A DNA stretch of 64,000 nucleotides from Candidatus Melainabacteria bacterium (GCA_003153555.1 PLZS01000059.1:1-64000); one strand, 5' to 3'. Positions 44,721-53,297 are shown, counted from the first letter of the stretch. Made by a program: numbers and translations. The notes: generated from the letters alone by a model not told the origin.

Positions 44721-44828
44721 GTGAAATTGCATTCGACAATCGCAAATTCAAGGGAGCTGTCAAAGACGACAGCCCTTACAGTTCAGGCAGCTTTCAATAA
44801 TAACAATAGCGACGATAACCGCCTCTAG
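44721..44828 (+). CDS. Asn-rich attenuation leader peptide
   Basis: A 35-codon frame starting with GTG (GGAA seven to ten bases upstream) and ending at TAG 44826-44828. Codons 26-29 are AAT AAT AAC AAT, and codon 33 is another AAC, so five of eight codons near the end read Asn; codon 9 is also Asn. The last codons (Asn-Arg-Leu-stop) overlap the first arm of the attenuator. A strong hairpin (44750-44777: AAGGG-CTGTC/GACAG-CCCTT with a two-base bulge) lies inside the ORF and could synchronise polymerase and ribosome. The arrangement is that of amino-acid operon leader peptides. Confidence 0.7.
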   Translation: MKLHSTIANSRELSKTTALTVQAAFNNNNSDDNRL

Positions 44829-44899
44829 CGGTCGGATTGCTGGCGTTATAAAAAACCCATCCAATAACCGACCGCAAGACGTAGAGCTTGCGGTCTTTT
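44818..44899 (+). promoter_or_regulatory. Transcription attenuator of aspS
   Basis: Four arms are present. Arm 1 (ACCGC, 44818-44822) pairs with arm 2 (GCGGT, 44828-44832). Arm 2 extended (GCGGTCGG, 44828-44835) is exactly complementary to arm 3 (CCGACCGC, 44868-44875), forming an antiterminator. Arm 3 (GACCGCAAG, 44870-44878) pairs perfectly with arm 4 (CTTGCGGTC, 44887-44895), followed by TTTT, forming a terminator. Arm 1 overlaps the Asn-Arg codons of the leader. A ribosome stalled at the Asn codons would cover arm 1, free arm 2 and prevent termination. The T-run ends 15 bases before the aspS start codon. Confidence 0.75.
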
Positions 44900-44914
44900 G
44901 CTTATGAGGTCATC

Positions 44915-46222
44915 ATGCAATCAGTAGAGATTCAGAGTCAACAGATACAGTCACACATCGGCGAGCGCGTAGAACTGAAGGGACATGCCCAAACAGTTCG
45001 CGACCTTGGCAATCTGATGTTCATCAATGTGCGCGACCGCACTGGCTGTGTCCAAGTTGTAGTTGATGACAAATCAATCATTCAACAAGCGAGTGGTCTG
45101 TCTCCTGAAGCAGCGGTAATTATCACCGGGTCGGTGGTTCAATCGCCGCAGAAGAACGCGGCTGCTGAAGTGCATGCAGATTCGATCGTGATCCTGTCGG
45201 GACCGAACGAAGTGCCGCCGGTAGAAATATCGAAACAATCAAAAATGGACAGTCTGTCGCTAACTGCGATGCTGGATTATCGCCCGCTGACGCTGCGAAG
45301 TCCAAAAGTGCGCGCCATATTTAAAGTGCAAGCGGCCATTTGTCGCGCCTTTGCAAACTTTTTGACAGGCGAAGAATTTGTCGAAATTCATTCACCTAAA
45401 ATTGTTTCGACTGGAACCGAAGGTGGTGCCAACCTATTTAAGTTGGACTACTTTGGCAAAGAAGCGTTTCTTGCCCAAAGTCCTCAGTTCTATAAACAGA
45501 TGATGGTGGGCGTGTTTGAGCGTGTATTCGAAGTGGGACCTGTCTACCGGGCCGAAGAGCACGACACAACCAGACATCTGAATGAATACGTCAGCCTCGA
45601 CTTCGAAATGGGATTCATCGAAAGCGAGCAGGATCTAATTGCGATGCAAATTAGACTAATGCAACACATCTTTGCGCACGTTGAGGAGACTTGTGTTGCA
45701 GAGCTGGAGATGTACGGAGTTAAGGTGCCGCGCTTCACTTCGATTCCACAACTCAAACTGCACGAAGCGCAAGAATTGCTGACGTCCAAATTAAACTGGA
45801 AGCCGGGAGCAGAAACAACAGACCTTGATCCGGAAGGTGAAAGGCTCTTATGTCAATATTTCTCGGAGAAAGAAAACACAGATCTTGTCTACTTGACTCA
45901 CTATCCTCGATCTGTCCGTCCCTTCTATGCAATGCCCACATCGGATGGGCTGAGCCACAGCTTTGACTTGCTTTTCAGAGGGTTAGAAGTAACTACAGGA
46001 GGTCAACGATTGCACCGGGCAGATGAACTTATTGAATCAATGAAGTTACGTGGACTGGAGCCTGATAGCTTCACTGATTATTTGCAATGCTTTCGATACG
46101 GCATGCCCCCACATGGAGGGCTGGCAATTGGTCTGGAGCGACTCACCAAGCAGCTTCTTAACTTGCCTACAGTAAAGCTCGCTGTGCTCTTTCCGCGGGA
46201 CCGCAATCGCCTCACCCCGTAG
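44915..46222 (+). CDS. aspS: Archaeal/eukaryotic-type aspartyl-tRNA synthetase, probably aspartate--tRNA(Asn) ligase
   Basis: A 435-residue class IIb synthetase. The N-terminal OB-fold anticodon domain has ELKGHAQTVRDLGNLMFINV and VRDRTGCVQVVVDD. The catalytic core shows motif 1 FVEIHSPKIVSTGTEGGANL, motif 2 VYRAEEHDTTRHLNEYVSLD and motif 3 YGMPPHGGLAIGLERL. The C-terminus LFPRDRNRLTP marks the short archaeal AspRS2 type, not bacterial AspRS (about 590 residues) and not AsnRS (which ends FPRTPGxAEF). In bacteria this type often also charges tRNA-Asn. The ATG at 44915 follows GAGGT. Control by an Asn-codon attenuator directly upstream supports a tRNA-Asn role. Confidence 0.88.
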   Translation: MQSVEIQSQQIQSHIGERVELKGHAQTVRDLGNLMFINVRDRTGCVQVVVDDKSIIQQASGLSPEAAVIITGSVVQSPQKNAAAEVHADSIVILSGPNEVPPVEISKQSKMDSLSLTAMLDYRPLTLRSPKVRAIFKVQAAICRAFANFLTGEEFVEIHSPKIVSTGTEGGANLFKLDYFGKEAFLAQSPQFYKQMMVGVFERVFEVGPVYRAEEHDTTRHLNEYVSLDFEMGFIESEQDLIAMQIRLMQHIFAHVEETCVAELEMYGVKVPRFTSIPQLKLHEAQELLTSKLNWKPGAETTDLDPEGERLLCQYFSEKENTDLVYLTHYPRSVRPFYAMPTSDGLSHSFDLLFRGLEVTTGGQRLHRADELIESMKLRGLEPDSFTDYLQCFRYGMPPHGGLAIGLERLTKQLLNLPTVKLAVLFPRDRNRLTP

Positions 46223-46232
46223 AGTCTATCCT

Positions 46233-46259
46233 AGGAGCGCCTATCCGAGGAGCGCCTAT
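46233..46259. repeat. Tandem AGGAGCGCCTAT pair
   Basis: Two identical 12-mers at 46233-46244 and 46248-46259 (15-bp period) lie just after the aspS stop, followed by a GCAGC-AA-GCTGC palindrome at 46260-46271. They contain the GGAGCG word that recurs in the palindromic repeats of this window. The function is unknown. Confidence 0.6.
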
Positions 46260-46298
46260 GCAGCAAGCTGCTCGACTGATGTTTGGTTCCAGACTGGC

Positions 46299-47267
46299 CT
46301 AATGTTTTAGAATCGAAGTAAACCCGCCTAAATCGGGCATCGGACGTCGAGCGGGACGTCCCAAGCTGGCAGAGTAGTCATAGATGGCTCCAGTTAACGA
46401 GCCTAAATATGTTTTGAATCCCATCGCGGTCATTTCTTGATAGGCGCGATTGGCGTCCCATCCCTCTTTCGACATTCTGTAAATGGCAACCATGGTGCCA
46501 GTGCGATCTTCACCGAGTTGACAGTGAACGAAAACCGGTCCGGCAGTATCAACGGTGTTGAGAAACTTTTGAAATTGTTGTCTCGTCGGCGATCCAAACA
46601 AGGTCATAGGAATGTTGAGATAGTTCAAACCGGCACGTTTAGCGTCTGCTGCCTCACGGGCGACAAGCACCTCTTCATTGCGAAGGTTAACGACTGTTTT
46701 CACGCCAGCAAGTTTCAACAAACCAAGTGCCGTGGATGACGGTTGCGCTCCACGAATCAAGTTTGGTGAAACTACAGAGAGATTAGAGATGAGAGTGGCA
46801 GCTTGTTTCAAGCTAGGGCTGGAGTTGGTAGGTATGTTTATCGGACGAGGCAACATCATGCCGTGCAGAGGAGCGAACGCTCCACCAGCACGTTTAAACG
46901 GAGCTAATGTGGCTGTACTCGGCTGGTCTGGTGTTGCAGCAGGCTCGTCATTGAGCGAGTCTGCAAGCGGCTTTCCGTAATGTGGTTCAGGAGAAGCCGA
47001 GGCTGGTAGAGATGTGGATGGTGCGGCAGATGACGTGTGGAAATTTTGCGGAGCGTCGCTTTGTTTTACGAGGTCTGCAAATGCGGACGAGAATGCACTC
47101 TTCGGGTTTGACGCTGCAGGCTCACTGGCAGCTGGTTTGGAAGCGTCCTTTGGCGCGTCGGCGGAAGCGACTGAGGCGGTAATTGCGCTAATCAAAAGCA
47201 TTAATGCAGGTCCGATAGACCAGACTTTCCAAACACCCATATGCATATCAGACACGGCTTTCTCCAT
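46299..47267 (-). CDS. Exported tyrosine/dual-specificity phosphatase-like protein
   Basis: About 322 residues. An N-terminal hydrophobic segment (SIGPALMLLISAITASVASA) acts as signal or anchor, followed by a long Ala/Pro/Ser-rich linker. The last 150 residues form a DSP-PTPase-like domain (LIRGAQPSSTALGLLKLAGV; VVNLRNEE) with the catalytic CX5R loop in VHCQLGEDRTGTMVA. Such cysteine phosphatases remove phosphate from tyrosine or from other small phosphoesters; an extracytoplasmic location is unusual but known. The ATG at 47267 is chosen; a TTG at 47300 is in frame. Confidence 0.82.
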   Translation of the reverse strand: MEKAVSDMHMGVWKVWSIGPALMLLISAITASVASADAPKDASKPAASEPAASNPKSAFSSAFADLVKQSDAPQNFHTSSAAPSTSLPASASPEPHYGKPLADSLNDEPAATPDQPSTATLAPFKRAGGAFAPLHGMMLPRPINIPTNSSPSLKQAATLISNLSVVSPNLIRGAQPSSTALGLLKLAGVKTVVNLRNEEVLVAREAADAKRAGLNYLNIPMTLFGSPTRQQFQKFLNTVDTAGPVFVHCQLGEDRTGTMVAIYRMSKEGWDANRAYQEMTAMGFKTYLGSLTGAIYDYSASLGRPARRPMPDLGGFTSILKH

Positions 47268-47496
47268 CGACTCAACCCATTGACGACCAGGGCCAGTCAA
47301 AGTTTCCTATTCATAAGCGATTGCAGACTATGAGTAGAGGTTAACCGCCCAGCAGCACTCTTTAATATTGCCTTTAGACTCCTTTCGCTTATACTTCTGT
47401 TGCGAGGTCTTAAGGTTTCATTTACATTTCGCCCGGTATCCACTAGGAGCCGCAAGCGGCATCCCTTTTCCACACTAGAAAGGAGGGTTCGAATTT

Positions 47497-47751
47497 ATGC
47501 GTGTTGAACTTCTGTATGCGCCAGGATGCACCAGCTTTAGCAAGGCCAGGAGCACATTGGAGATGGCAATAGCTGACGAAAGATTACCGATTCCGATCGA
47601 AATGATTGAAGAGTTGGGGCAAATCGGAGGGTCGCCCACCATCCGCATTAACGGCAATGTAATCAATTCCGCCCAGCATCATTTTGAGCACCTCCGAAAT
47701 CTCCTTGCCCTCCGTTGGAAGGAAATCAATTACGAGCCTTTGACCACCTAG
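47497..47751 (+). CDS. Thioredoxin-like small protein with a single active-site Cys
   Basis: An 84-residue protein with a very strong AAAGGAGGG ribosome-binding site. The fold cues are a first strand VELLYAPGCTSFSKARSTL and the cis-Pro region IGGSPTIRINGNVI. The usual CxxC is reduced to one Cys (GCTSF), and there is no other Cys, so it cannot form an internal disulfide. Similar proteins with GCxxC occur next to mercury and arsenic genes. It may act in glutathionylation or simply bind a partner. It is a single gene with its own terminator. Confidence 0.78.
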   Translation: MRVELLYAPGCTSFSKARSTLEMAIADERLPIPIEMIEELGQIGGSPTIRINGNVINSAQHHFEHLRNLLALRWKEINYEPLTT

Positions 47752-47792
47752 AAACCCACCCGCAGCCCATTTAACCTCCCTCCTCCTTGTCG

Positions 47793-47818
47793 AAACCCGG
47801 TCCAAAAGACCGGGTTTT
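47793..47818 (+). terminator. Rho-independent terminator
   Basis: A perfect 10-bp stem AAACCCGGTC/GACCGGGTTT with a CAAAA loop is followed by T, GC and TG. It lies 42 bases after the thioredoxin-like gene. Confidence 0.82.
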
Positions 47819-47961
47819 GCTGTTGCACCACATGTAGTACCGGGCAATACTTAAATAGATCTCAGCATGCCAGGCCCAGATGTGTCTCGATTAAGGCGCC
47901 CCATGGCGGCTCTCGTTATTATTGACAAGCATATTCATAGACTGTGAAACCACTTGGTGCC

Positions 47962-49413
47962 ATGCTTTTCAATTCAATCAAGTACGCGTTATTTCTGCCC
48001 ATAGTTGTCGCTCTCTTTTGGGCAAGCCCACAAAAATGGCGCGTGCCAATCCTGCTGATTGCAAGCTACATCTTCTACATGACTTGGCGACCTGCCTTCA
48101 TCCTGCTCATCATCGCAATGACGGTGGTCAACTATTTTCTTGGCTATGCGATCTGGAAAAGTGAATCACGCAAAAAGCTTTGGCTGACGCTTTCAATTGT
48201 TCTCAATCTCTCCACCCTGGCATTCTTCAAATATGCTTACTTCCTAGACGATGTCACCGCAAGCGCTCTCGCGCCATTTGGCATCACCGTCTCAAAACTT
48301 CCATTCGATATCATCTTGCCTTTGGGCATCTCGTTTTTCGTCTTCGAATTCATTCACTACTGCACAGATATTTATCGTGGCAGCGAACCGATCAAATCTT
48401 TCCTCTCATTCGCTCTGTTTGCAAGCTTCTTCCCAACACAGATAGCTGGACCAATCAAGCGTTTTCAGGATTTCATTCCGCAATTCATGTCGCCCTCAAA
48501 ATTCTGCGTTGAAGATTTTGATGCCGGCATTGCTTTGATCCTTTTAGGATTATTCAAGAAAGTTTTGATCGCAGACAACCTTGCCTTCTTTGTCCAGGGT
48601 GGTTTTTCGCATCCGGAGCTGTTTCATGGTCTCGATCTGTGGATATTCACATATGCCTTTGCGTTTCAAATTTACTTCGACTTTTCCGGATACACCGATA
48701 TCGCACGCGGCTCAGCTATGCTTTTCGGATATAAAGTGCCGATCAACTTCAACCTCCCCTACCTGGCGACGAATATCGCAGAATTCTGGCATCGCTGGCA
48801 CATCTCTTTGTCGACCTGGCTGCGCGACTATCTTTTCATTCCACTAGGCGGGTCACGTTGCCCGAAATGGATGAACGCTCGCAACCTTATTATTACGATG
48901 ACGCTCGGTGGACTGTGGCATGGAGCCGCGATGCATTACTTGCTGTGGGGATTGTTTCACGGGTGTTTGCTTGTAGCGCACAAGGAGTTTCAGACCCTCA
49001 AGAAATCAATTCTGATACTCGCAACCGCGCTAAACACAGGGGCCGGCAAATGGCTCTCAATGCTCCTCACATTCCACGCGGTTTGTATTGGCTGGGTATT
49101 GTTCAGAGCGGAGAACATTGCCAGCTGCGGACAAATTCTAGAAAAGATGTTTTTCTTGGATGCGCTTAAGTCGCATACCTCACCACTGCTGATGAATCTT
49201 CCTGCGATCAACTATCCACTCATTTATCCGGCAATATACTTTGTGCTGCCAGTGCTGGCGATCGCTCATATCGCCATGGGCAAGGTCGACAAAACCAGCT
49301 GGGTAGCCAATTCGCCAAAGTTAGTCAAAGCCGCCTGGTGCGTGGCAATGATCCTGCTCATAGTTGTCTTTTCACCAGACAAATCCCCGCGCTTTATCTA
49401 CTTCCAATTTTAG
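47962..49413 (+). CDS. MBOAT-family O-acyltransferase (AlgI-like)
   Basis: A 483-residue polytopic membrane protein. The start MLFNSIKYALFLPIVVALFW is the family's typical N-terminus; a GTG six codons earlier is less likely. Hydrophobic helices run throughout. The MBOAT hallmarks are seen in FFPTQIAGPIKRFQDFIPQF, FDFSGYTDIARGSAMLFGY, NIAEFWHRWHISLSTWLRDY and the catalytic His in LGGLWHGAAMHYLLWG. AlgI-like proteins pass acetyl groups across the membrane to a partner that acetylates an exopolysaccharide or cell-wall polymer. The SGNH-like gene follows nine bases downstream, fitting that pairing. Confidence 0.93.
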   Translation: MLFNSIKYALFLPIVVALFWASPQKWRVPILLIASYIFYMTWRPAFILLIIAMTVVNYFLGYAIWKSESRKKLWLTLSIVLNLSTLAFFKYAYFLDDVTASALAPFGITVSKLPFDIILPLGISFFVFEFIHYCTDIYRGSEPIKSFLSFALFASFFPTQIAGPIKRFQDFIPQFMSPSKFCVEDFDAGIALILLGLFKKVLIADNLAFFVQGGFSHPELFHGLDLWIFTYAFAFQIYFDFSGYTDIARGSAMLFGYKVPINFNLPYLATNIAEFWHRWHISLSTWLRDYLFIPLGGSRCPKWMNARNLIITMTLGGLWHGAAMHYLLWGLFHGCLLVAHKEFQTLKKSILILATALNTGAGKWLSMLLTFHAVCIGWVLFRAENIASCGQILEKMFFLDALKSHTSPLLMNLPAINYPLIYPAIYFVLPVLAIAHIAMGKVDKTSWVANSPKLVKAAWCVAMILLIVVFSPDKSPRFIYFQF

Positions 49414-49422
49414 GAAGAACCA

Positions 49423-50643
49423 ATGGTTCAGGCACCTTCGAGAACTCCTAGCACTGTCAAACCGGCGACAACGCCGGCAACGATGCGGCGTGCTCGTTAC
49501 ACAAGCTACATGCTGATCACCATTGCGGCGTTGGTGCTATTAGACGTCGGTGCCCGCTTCTCCTATCCATACTGGAATATGGATCGCTATAACTCTCCAA
49601 ACAAAAGTTGGATTTGGTGGGCGGTTGATGATTTCCGCAAGCAGCCGCAAGCACCAGATGTAGTACTGCTTGGCTCGTCACTGATGCTGGAAGCATTAAA
49701 CGGCGGGGATGCTACTTATTTGCACAAGCCACAAAATGTTTCGTTACACCACAAAAGCGTGTGCCTGCAAGACAACTTAAAGCGCAGTACGAACTCTCAA
49801 ATACGAACGTTTTCGTTCGCAATCGCCGGACAAATGGCGTCAGATGCCTATGTGATCTCATCAACCCTTTTGAGTGGAAAATCCAAACCGACAACTATCA
49901 TCTACGGAATTGCGCCGCGCGATTTCATGGACAATATGCTGACAAACGTGACTACCACAGAGACTTTCAGATACTTGTCGCGGGTCGGCGATCTTTCCAA
50001 TATTGCCACCTCAGCACGACCTTCGTTGTGGGAAGCAACCGAATCCGCACTCGGAAAAGTCAGCTTCCTCTATCAACACAAAACGGATTTAGCTTATTTG
50101 CAACAATGCGGCATAAAGTCCTTTTTGAAAATATTCGCACATGGTGACTTGGAAGATTACCGCGTTCCGTTCGAATTACGCAAAATAGCAATGAAGGAAA
50201 TGCCTGAGGAGATCGCCAGCAATGAAACACTGGTGTGCCCTTACGGTGACCCTCCCGTGCCATATCTGGACAATTTGAATGAATATCGACAACGATACGC
50301 ACACTTAAACAAGCAAATGTTTGCAGATCAAGTCAGCTTTCTTGAGAGACTGCTGAAATACGGACGAGCGCAAAAGATCAACGTTGTACTAGTGAACATG
50401 CCACTGACCGCAGACAATGTGGCAACGATGCCACCCGGTTTTTATCAAAATTATCTGTCCACGATTTCCAAATTAGCATCAACATATGACAGCAAGCTGA
50501 TTGATCTAAATCAGCAAGGAATGTTCAACAGAGGCTATTTCGCGGACTCAGCGCACTTAAATGGACTGGGCGGAATTCGCTTCTTCACTTTATTGAGCGA
50601 TGCTTTGACAACTGACCACATTGAGCTTCGTAAACCAAAATGA
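49423..50643 (+). CDS. SGNH-hydrolase-like partner of the MBOAT protein
   Basis: A 406-residue protein with one N-terminal membrane helix (SYMLITIAALVLLDVGARF) and an extracytoplasmic SGNH/AlgX-like domain. VVLLGSSLMLEAL holds the Ser, FAIAGQMASDAY the Gly/Asn-type block, and FADSAHLNGLGGIRFF the D-x-x-H pair. It probably takes the acetyl group exported by the MBOAT protein and transfers it to a polymer. It has an AGGAAGA site. Its last four bases (ATGA) overlap the start of the next gene, which indicates translational coupling. Confidence 0.83.
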   Translation: MVQAPSRTPSTVKPATTPATMRRARYTSYMLITIAALVLLDVGARFSYPYWNMDRYNSPNKSWIWWAVDDFRKQPQAPDVVLLGSSLMLEALNGGDATYLHKPQNVSLHHKSVCLQDNLKRSTNSQIRTFSFAIAGQMASDAYVISSTLLSGKSKPTTIIYGIAPRDFMDNMLTNVTTTETFRYLSRVGDLSNIATSARPSLWEATESALGKVSFLYQHKTDLAYLQQCGIKSFLKIFAHGDLEDYRVPFELRKIAMKEMPEEIASNETLVCPYGDPPVPYLDNLNEYRQRYAHLNKQMFADQVSFLERLLKYGRAQKINVVLVNMPLTADNVATMPPGFYQNYLSTISKLASTYDSKLIDLNQQGMFNRGYFADSAHLNGLGGIRFFTLLSDALTTDHIELRKPK

Positions 50644-53297
50644 GCCCTTCCACGATCGAGCAAAATTTGGAAAGTGATGCCGTGGAAGTAGAAAGCACCT
50701 CCATTGAAAAACCAGGCGACCGGCGTTTTATCGGCTTCTCACTAACCACTTGCTTTGTCGTTGGGCTGCTTTTATGTTGGCGCACCAACTTCTCTCACGC
50801 CGCCCTTGATGTTGCCCCAATGTTCGATTCTGGCAAATATATCTCGAGCACTGAATTAGTGATGAATGCAACCACTTTCATCCATCACTTCACCATGCAG
50901 GAGTGGCGAACGATCTGCAGTGCACTGAAAGAGCCGTTGATGATGGACGGGCCAATCCTTCCCCTGCTGGGCGCGGCTTGGTTTACGCTAATCCATAAAA
51001 CACCAGACCTTTACGACATGCGTGCAGCACTGGCACTGCAAGCACTACTACACGCAGGATCCGCATGCTGCATGTTCGTCGCGGCTCGGCGCCTTGTGAA
51101 CAGCAGCAAGTGGGCCCTGCTCGCCGGACTGTCTTGGGCCGCTTATCCTTCCGCCGTGCTTGGCGCTGGTCGGTTCATGACTGAAAACATCACCTCGACG
51201 CTACTTCTGCTCATGGTGTGCTTTGTGCCAAAGCAAGTTTCGGACAGATACGTGCGAAGTTTTGCCTTAGGATTAATTGCAGCAGCTGTCGTATTGCTTA
51301 AAGCTGCGCTCTTACCCGGCATTCTCCTTGGCTTGATAGTCGTAGCCATTAGCCTATGGAGTAATAATAGTAAAGCCGACAGGGGCATCACACTGAAAAG
51401 ATTGATACTGCATGCAGTATCGCTGGGTCTGGGCACGTTACTCATTCTGACACCATGGTTATTGTTCTCGAAAGAAGCTACGGGCACTTACTCAATTACA
51501 GCTCAGCGTGAACCGATGCTCAACATCGTTTACGGAGGTAACTCTGAAACTGACGGCTGGTCGAGCAATCCGGAAACTGCTTTCCTCGAACTGTTCGATA
51601 CCAAGTCTGATGACAAAACCGCAACGCTCCTTGGTATTTGGCAAGCCAATTTACCCGAACTCTCGAACATCGCCATCCGCCGCATTACACGATTATGGAG
51701 CAGTCCCTGGAACGACTGCTTGAGCAAATTTATGGGTCTAACATTACCCGTGCAATGGCTCTGGCATCAACTTATTCTGTATTTTGCTGTTTTAGGAATA
51801 CTTGTTATTTCATTCAGAAGGTCCGGGTCATCGACTCGATTGATTAATCCAATTTTGTCTTTGAGTGGATCGATCCTGGCCGGTCATTTTATCTACATGT
51901 TGTTTATCGCCAGTCCCAGACAAGCGTTCACATCGATGCCATTTTTCATTTTGTTAGCCTATTTTGCAATTTTTCAATTTGTCAGAAGCGAAAAAGGGAT
52001 AAGAGCGTTTGGTCTATTGGCAATTTCGATTCCCCTTTGGTTTGCAGCGGTCACCGTTGATACGCACAGCTTGCTGCAAATCGTTCACGCTGAAACGCTA
52101 GCGTATTTGTTCAGTTGGCTGATCTACGCAGCGGCTGCCGCAATATGCAGCTATGCGCTCGTGACCATCAATGGTGACAGAAAAACATTTTTGCCTAGCT
52201 TCTGCTTGCAAGTTATTCCCGCTGCAATTATTTGCGCCGCATTTGCAGTAACTCCGAAGTCAGTACCCGAATGGCAGTGCGATCTAATTCCAGGTCTCCG
52301 TATTAATCGAACAGTTTCCCTAGATACTGGGAACAAGCCGGATTGGGCGGTTTTAGTTGTAGATGGAAACTATGCTTCGACGAAAGCATCCGTCTCAATA
52401 AATGGAAACATCCTAGCCGAACCACTGGCACCACTGTTCACATTCACGTCGAACAAAGATCCAATGATCAATTACGCTGTTTTCGGCGGCGTCAGTAACA
52501 AAAATCCTGAGCAGTTACGACAGTGGAGAGCTGTAGCGGTGCCATTGTCATTTCTCAAACCTGGGAACAACCAAATCTCAATTGAATCGAAATCCGCTGA
52601 CGCTACCATATACGGTTCTTTCATTCGACTAGAGGATGGCAAACTGATGGCACCCTCGCTGTGGGGGTTCAGCGGCTGCAAACTGCTGAGCGAAACTCAA
52701 CCCAAATTGGAGGCAAGATATTCCGAGTCATTGACTGCTTCTGCGGCGAAAGGCAAGTGCTGGTTAACGATCAACAACGTCGACTCGGCAAGCGATCTAT
52801 CACCGAGCATCGGGGAGCAATCTGGACAATACCGCGCATTCCTCTGTCTCGGATTCGATAAAACCAAGCGCAACCTGAACACTAAATATGCGCAACAGAA
52901 ACTGACTTTGGAGTCTACGCCAATCGAGATCTCGGACAATCTGCCCTTTAGTAGAAGATATCCAGTGCCCAAAAACTTAGGTGATGCCACATTTGTGAAC
53001 ATAGCCGTTTCAGGCAACCTTGGCGGAGATAACTCTCTAAATGTACTGTCGAAAGTGGACGTACGCAATTTGACCAGCTTGGGCTCAGACCTATGCGTGC
53101 CAGGAAGCGTTAAACAAATTCAGCAACCTAATTTCGAACTGTCCGGCGATTTAACACGAACATCCTTAAATCAAGAAAACGAATTTTTTGAAGTCAAATT
53201 GCAATCAAAAAAACCGATCCTGTTAAACAAACTTTCGCTGGTACTGACTCCGCGCGAGCGCCCGGACTTCGCCAAAGCAAAAGTGGCAATTTACTAA
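50640..53297 (+). CDS. Large membrane protein, GT-C glycosyltransferase-like
   Basis: An 885-residue protein with about 10-12 predicted membrane helices in the first 560 residues and a large soluble C-terminal region with beta-rich composition. The first extracytoplasmic loop has FDSGKYISS, like the acidic D-x-x-x-Y motif of dolichyl- or undecaprenyl-phosphate-sugar-dependent GT-C enzymes (ArnT/PMT type). Helices such as LLPGILLGLIVVAISLW and GTLLILTPWLLF follow. It would use a lipid-linked sugar to glycosylate a polymer or protein outside the membrane. It overlaps the SGNH gene by four bases. The sugar and acceptor are unknown. Confidence 0.75.
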   Translation: MSPSTIEQNLESDAVEVESTSIEKPGDRRFIGFSLTTCFVVGLLLCWRTNFSHAALDVAPMFDSGKYISSTELVMNATTFIHHFTMQEWRTICSALKEPLMMDGPILPLLGAAWFTLIHKTPDLYDMRAALALQALLHAGSACCMFVAARRLVNSSKWALLAGLSWAAYPSAVLGAGRFMTENITSTLLLLMVCFVPKQVSDRYVRSFALGLIAAAVVLLKAALLPGILLGLIVVAISLWSNNSKADRGITLKRLILHAVSLGLGTLLILTPWLLFSKEATGTYSITAQREPMLNIVYGGNSETDGWSSNPETAFLELFDTKSDDKTATLLGIWQANLPELSNIAIRRITRLWSSPWNDCLSKFMGLTLPVQWLWHQLILYFAVLGILVISFRRSGSSTRLINPILSLSGSILAGHFIYMLFIASPRQAFTSMPFFILLAYFAIFQFVRSEKGIRAFGLLAISIPLWFAAVTVDTHSLLQIVHAETLAYLFSWLIYAAAAAICSYALVTINGDRKTFLPSFCLQVIPAAIICAAFAVTPKSVPEWQCDLIPGLRINRTVSLDTGNKPDWAVLVVDGNYASTKASVSINGNILAEPLAPLFTFTSNKDPMINYAVFGGVSNKNPEQLRQWRAVAVPLSFLKPGNNQISIESKSADATIYGSFIRLEDGKLMAPSLWGFSGCKLLSETQPKLEARYSESLTASAAKGKCWLTINNVDSASDLSPSIGEQSGQYRAFLCLGFDKTKRNLNTKYAQQKLTLESTPIEISDNLPFSRRYPVPKNLGDATFVNIAVSGNLGGDNSLNVLSKVDVRNLTSLGSDLCVPGSVKQIQQPNFELSGDLTRTSLNQENEFFEVKLQSKKPILLNKLSLVLTPRERPDFAKAKVAIY

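Noticed and set aside
44915..46222. Asparaginyl-tRNA synthetase (asnS)
   Set aside because: The Asn-rich leader suggested asnS, but motif 3 (YGMPPHGG) and the LFPRDRNRLTP end are those of archaeal-type AspRS. AsnRS ends in an FPRTPG-type motif.
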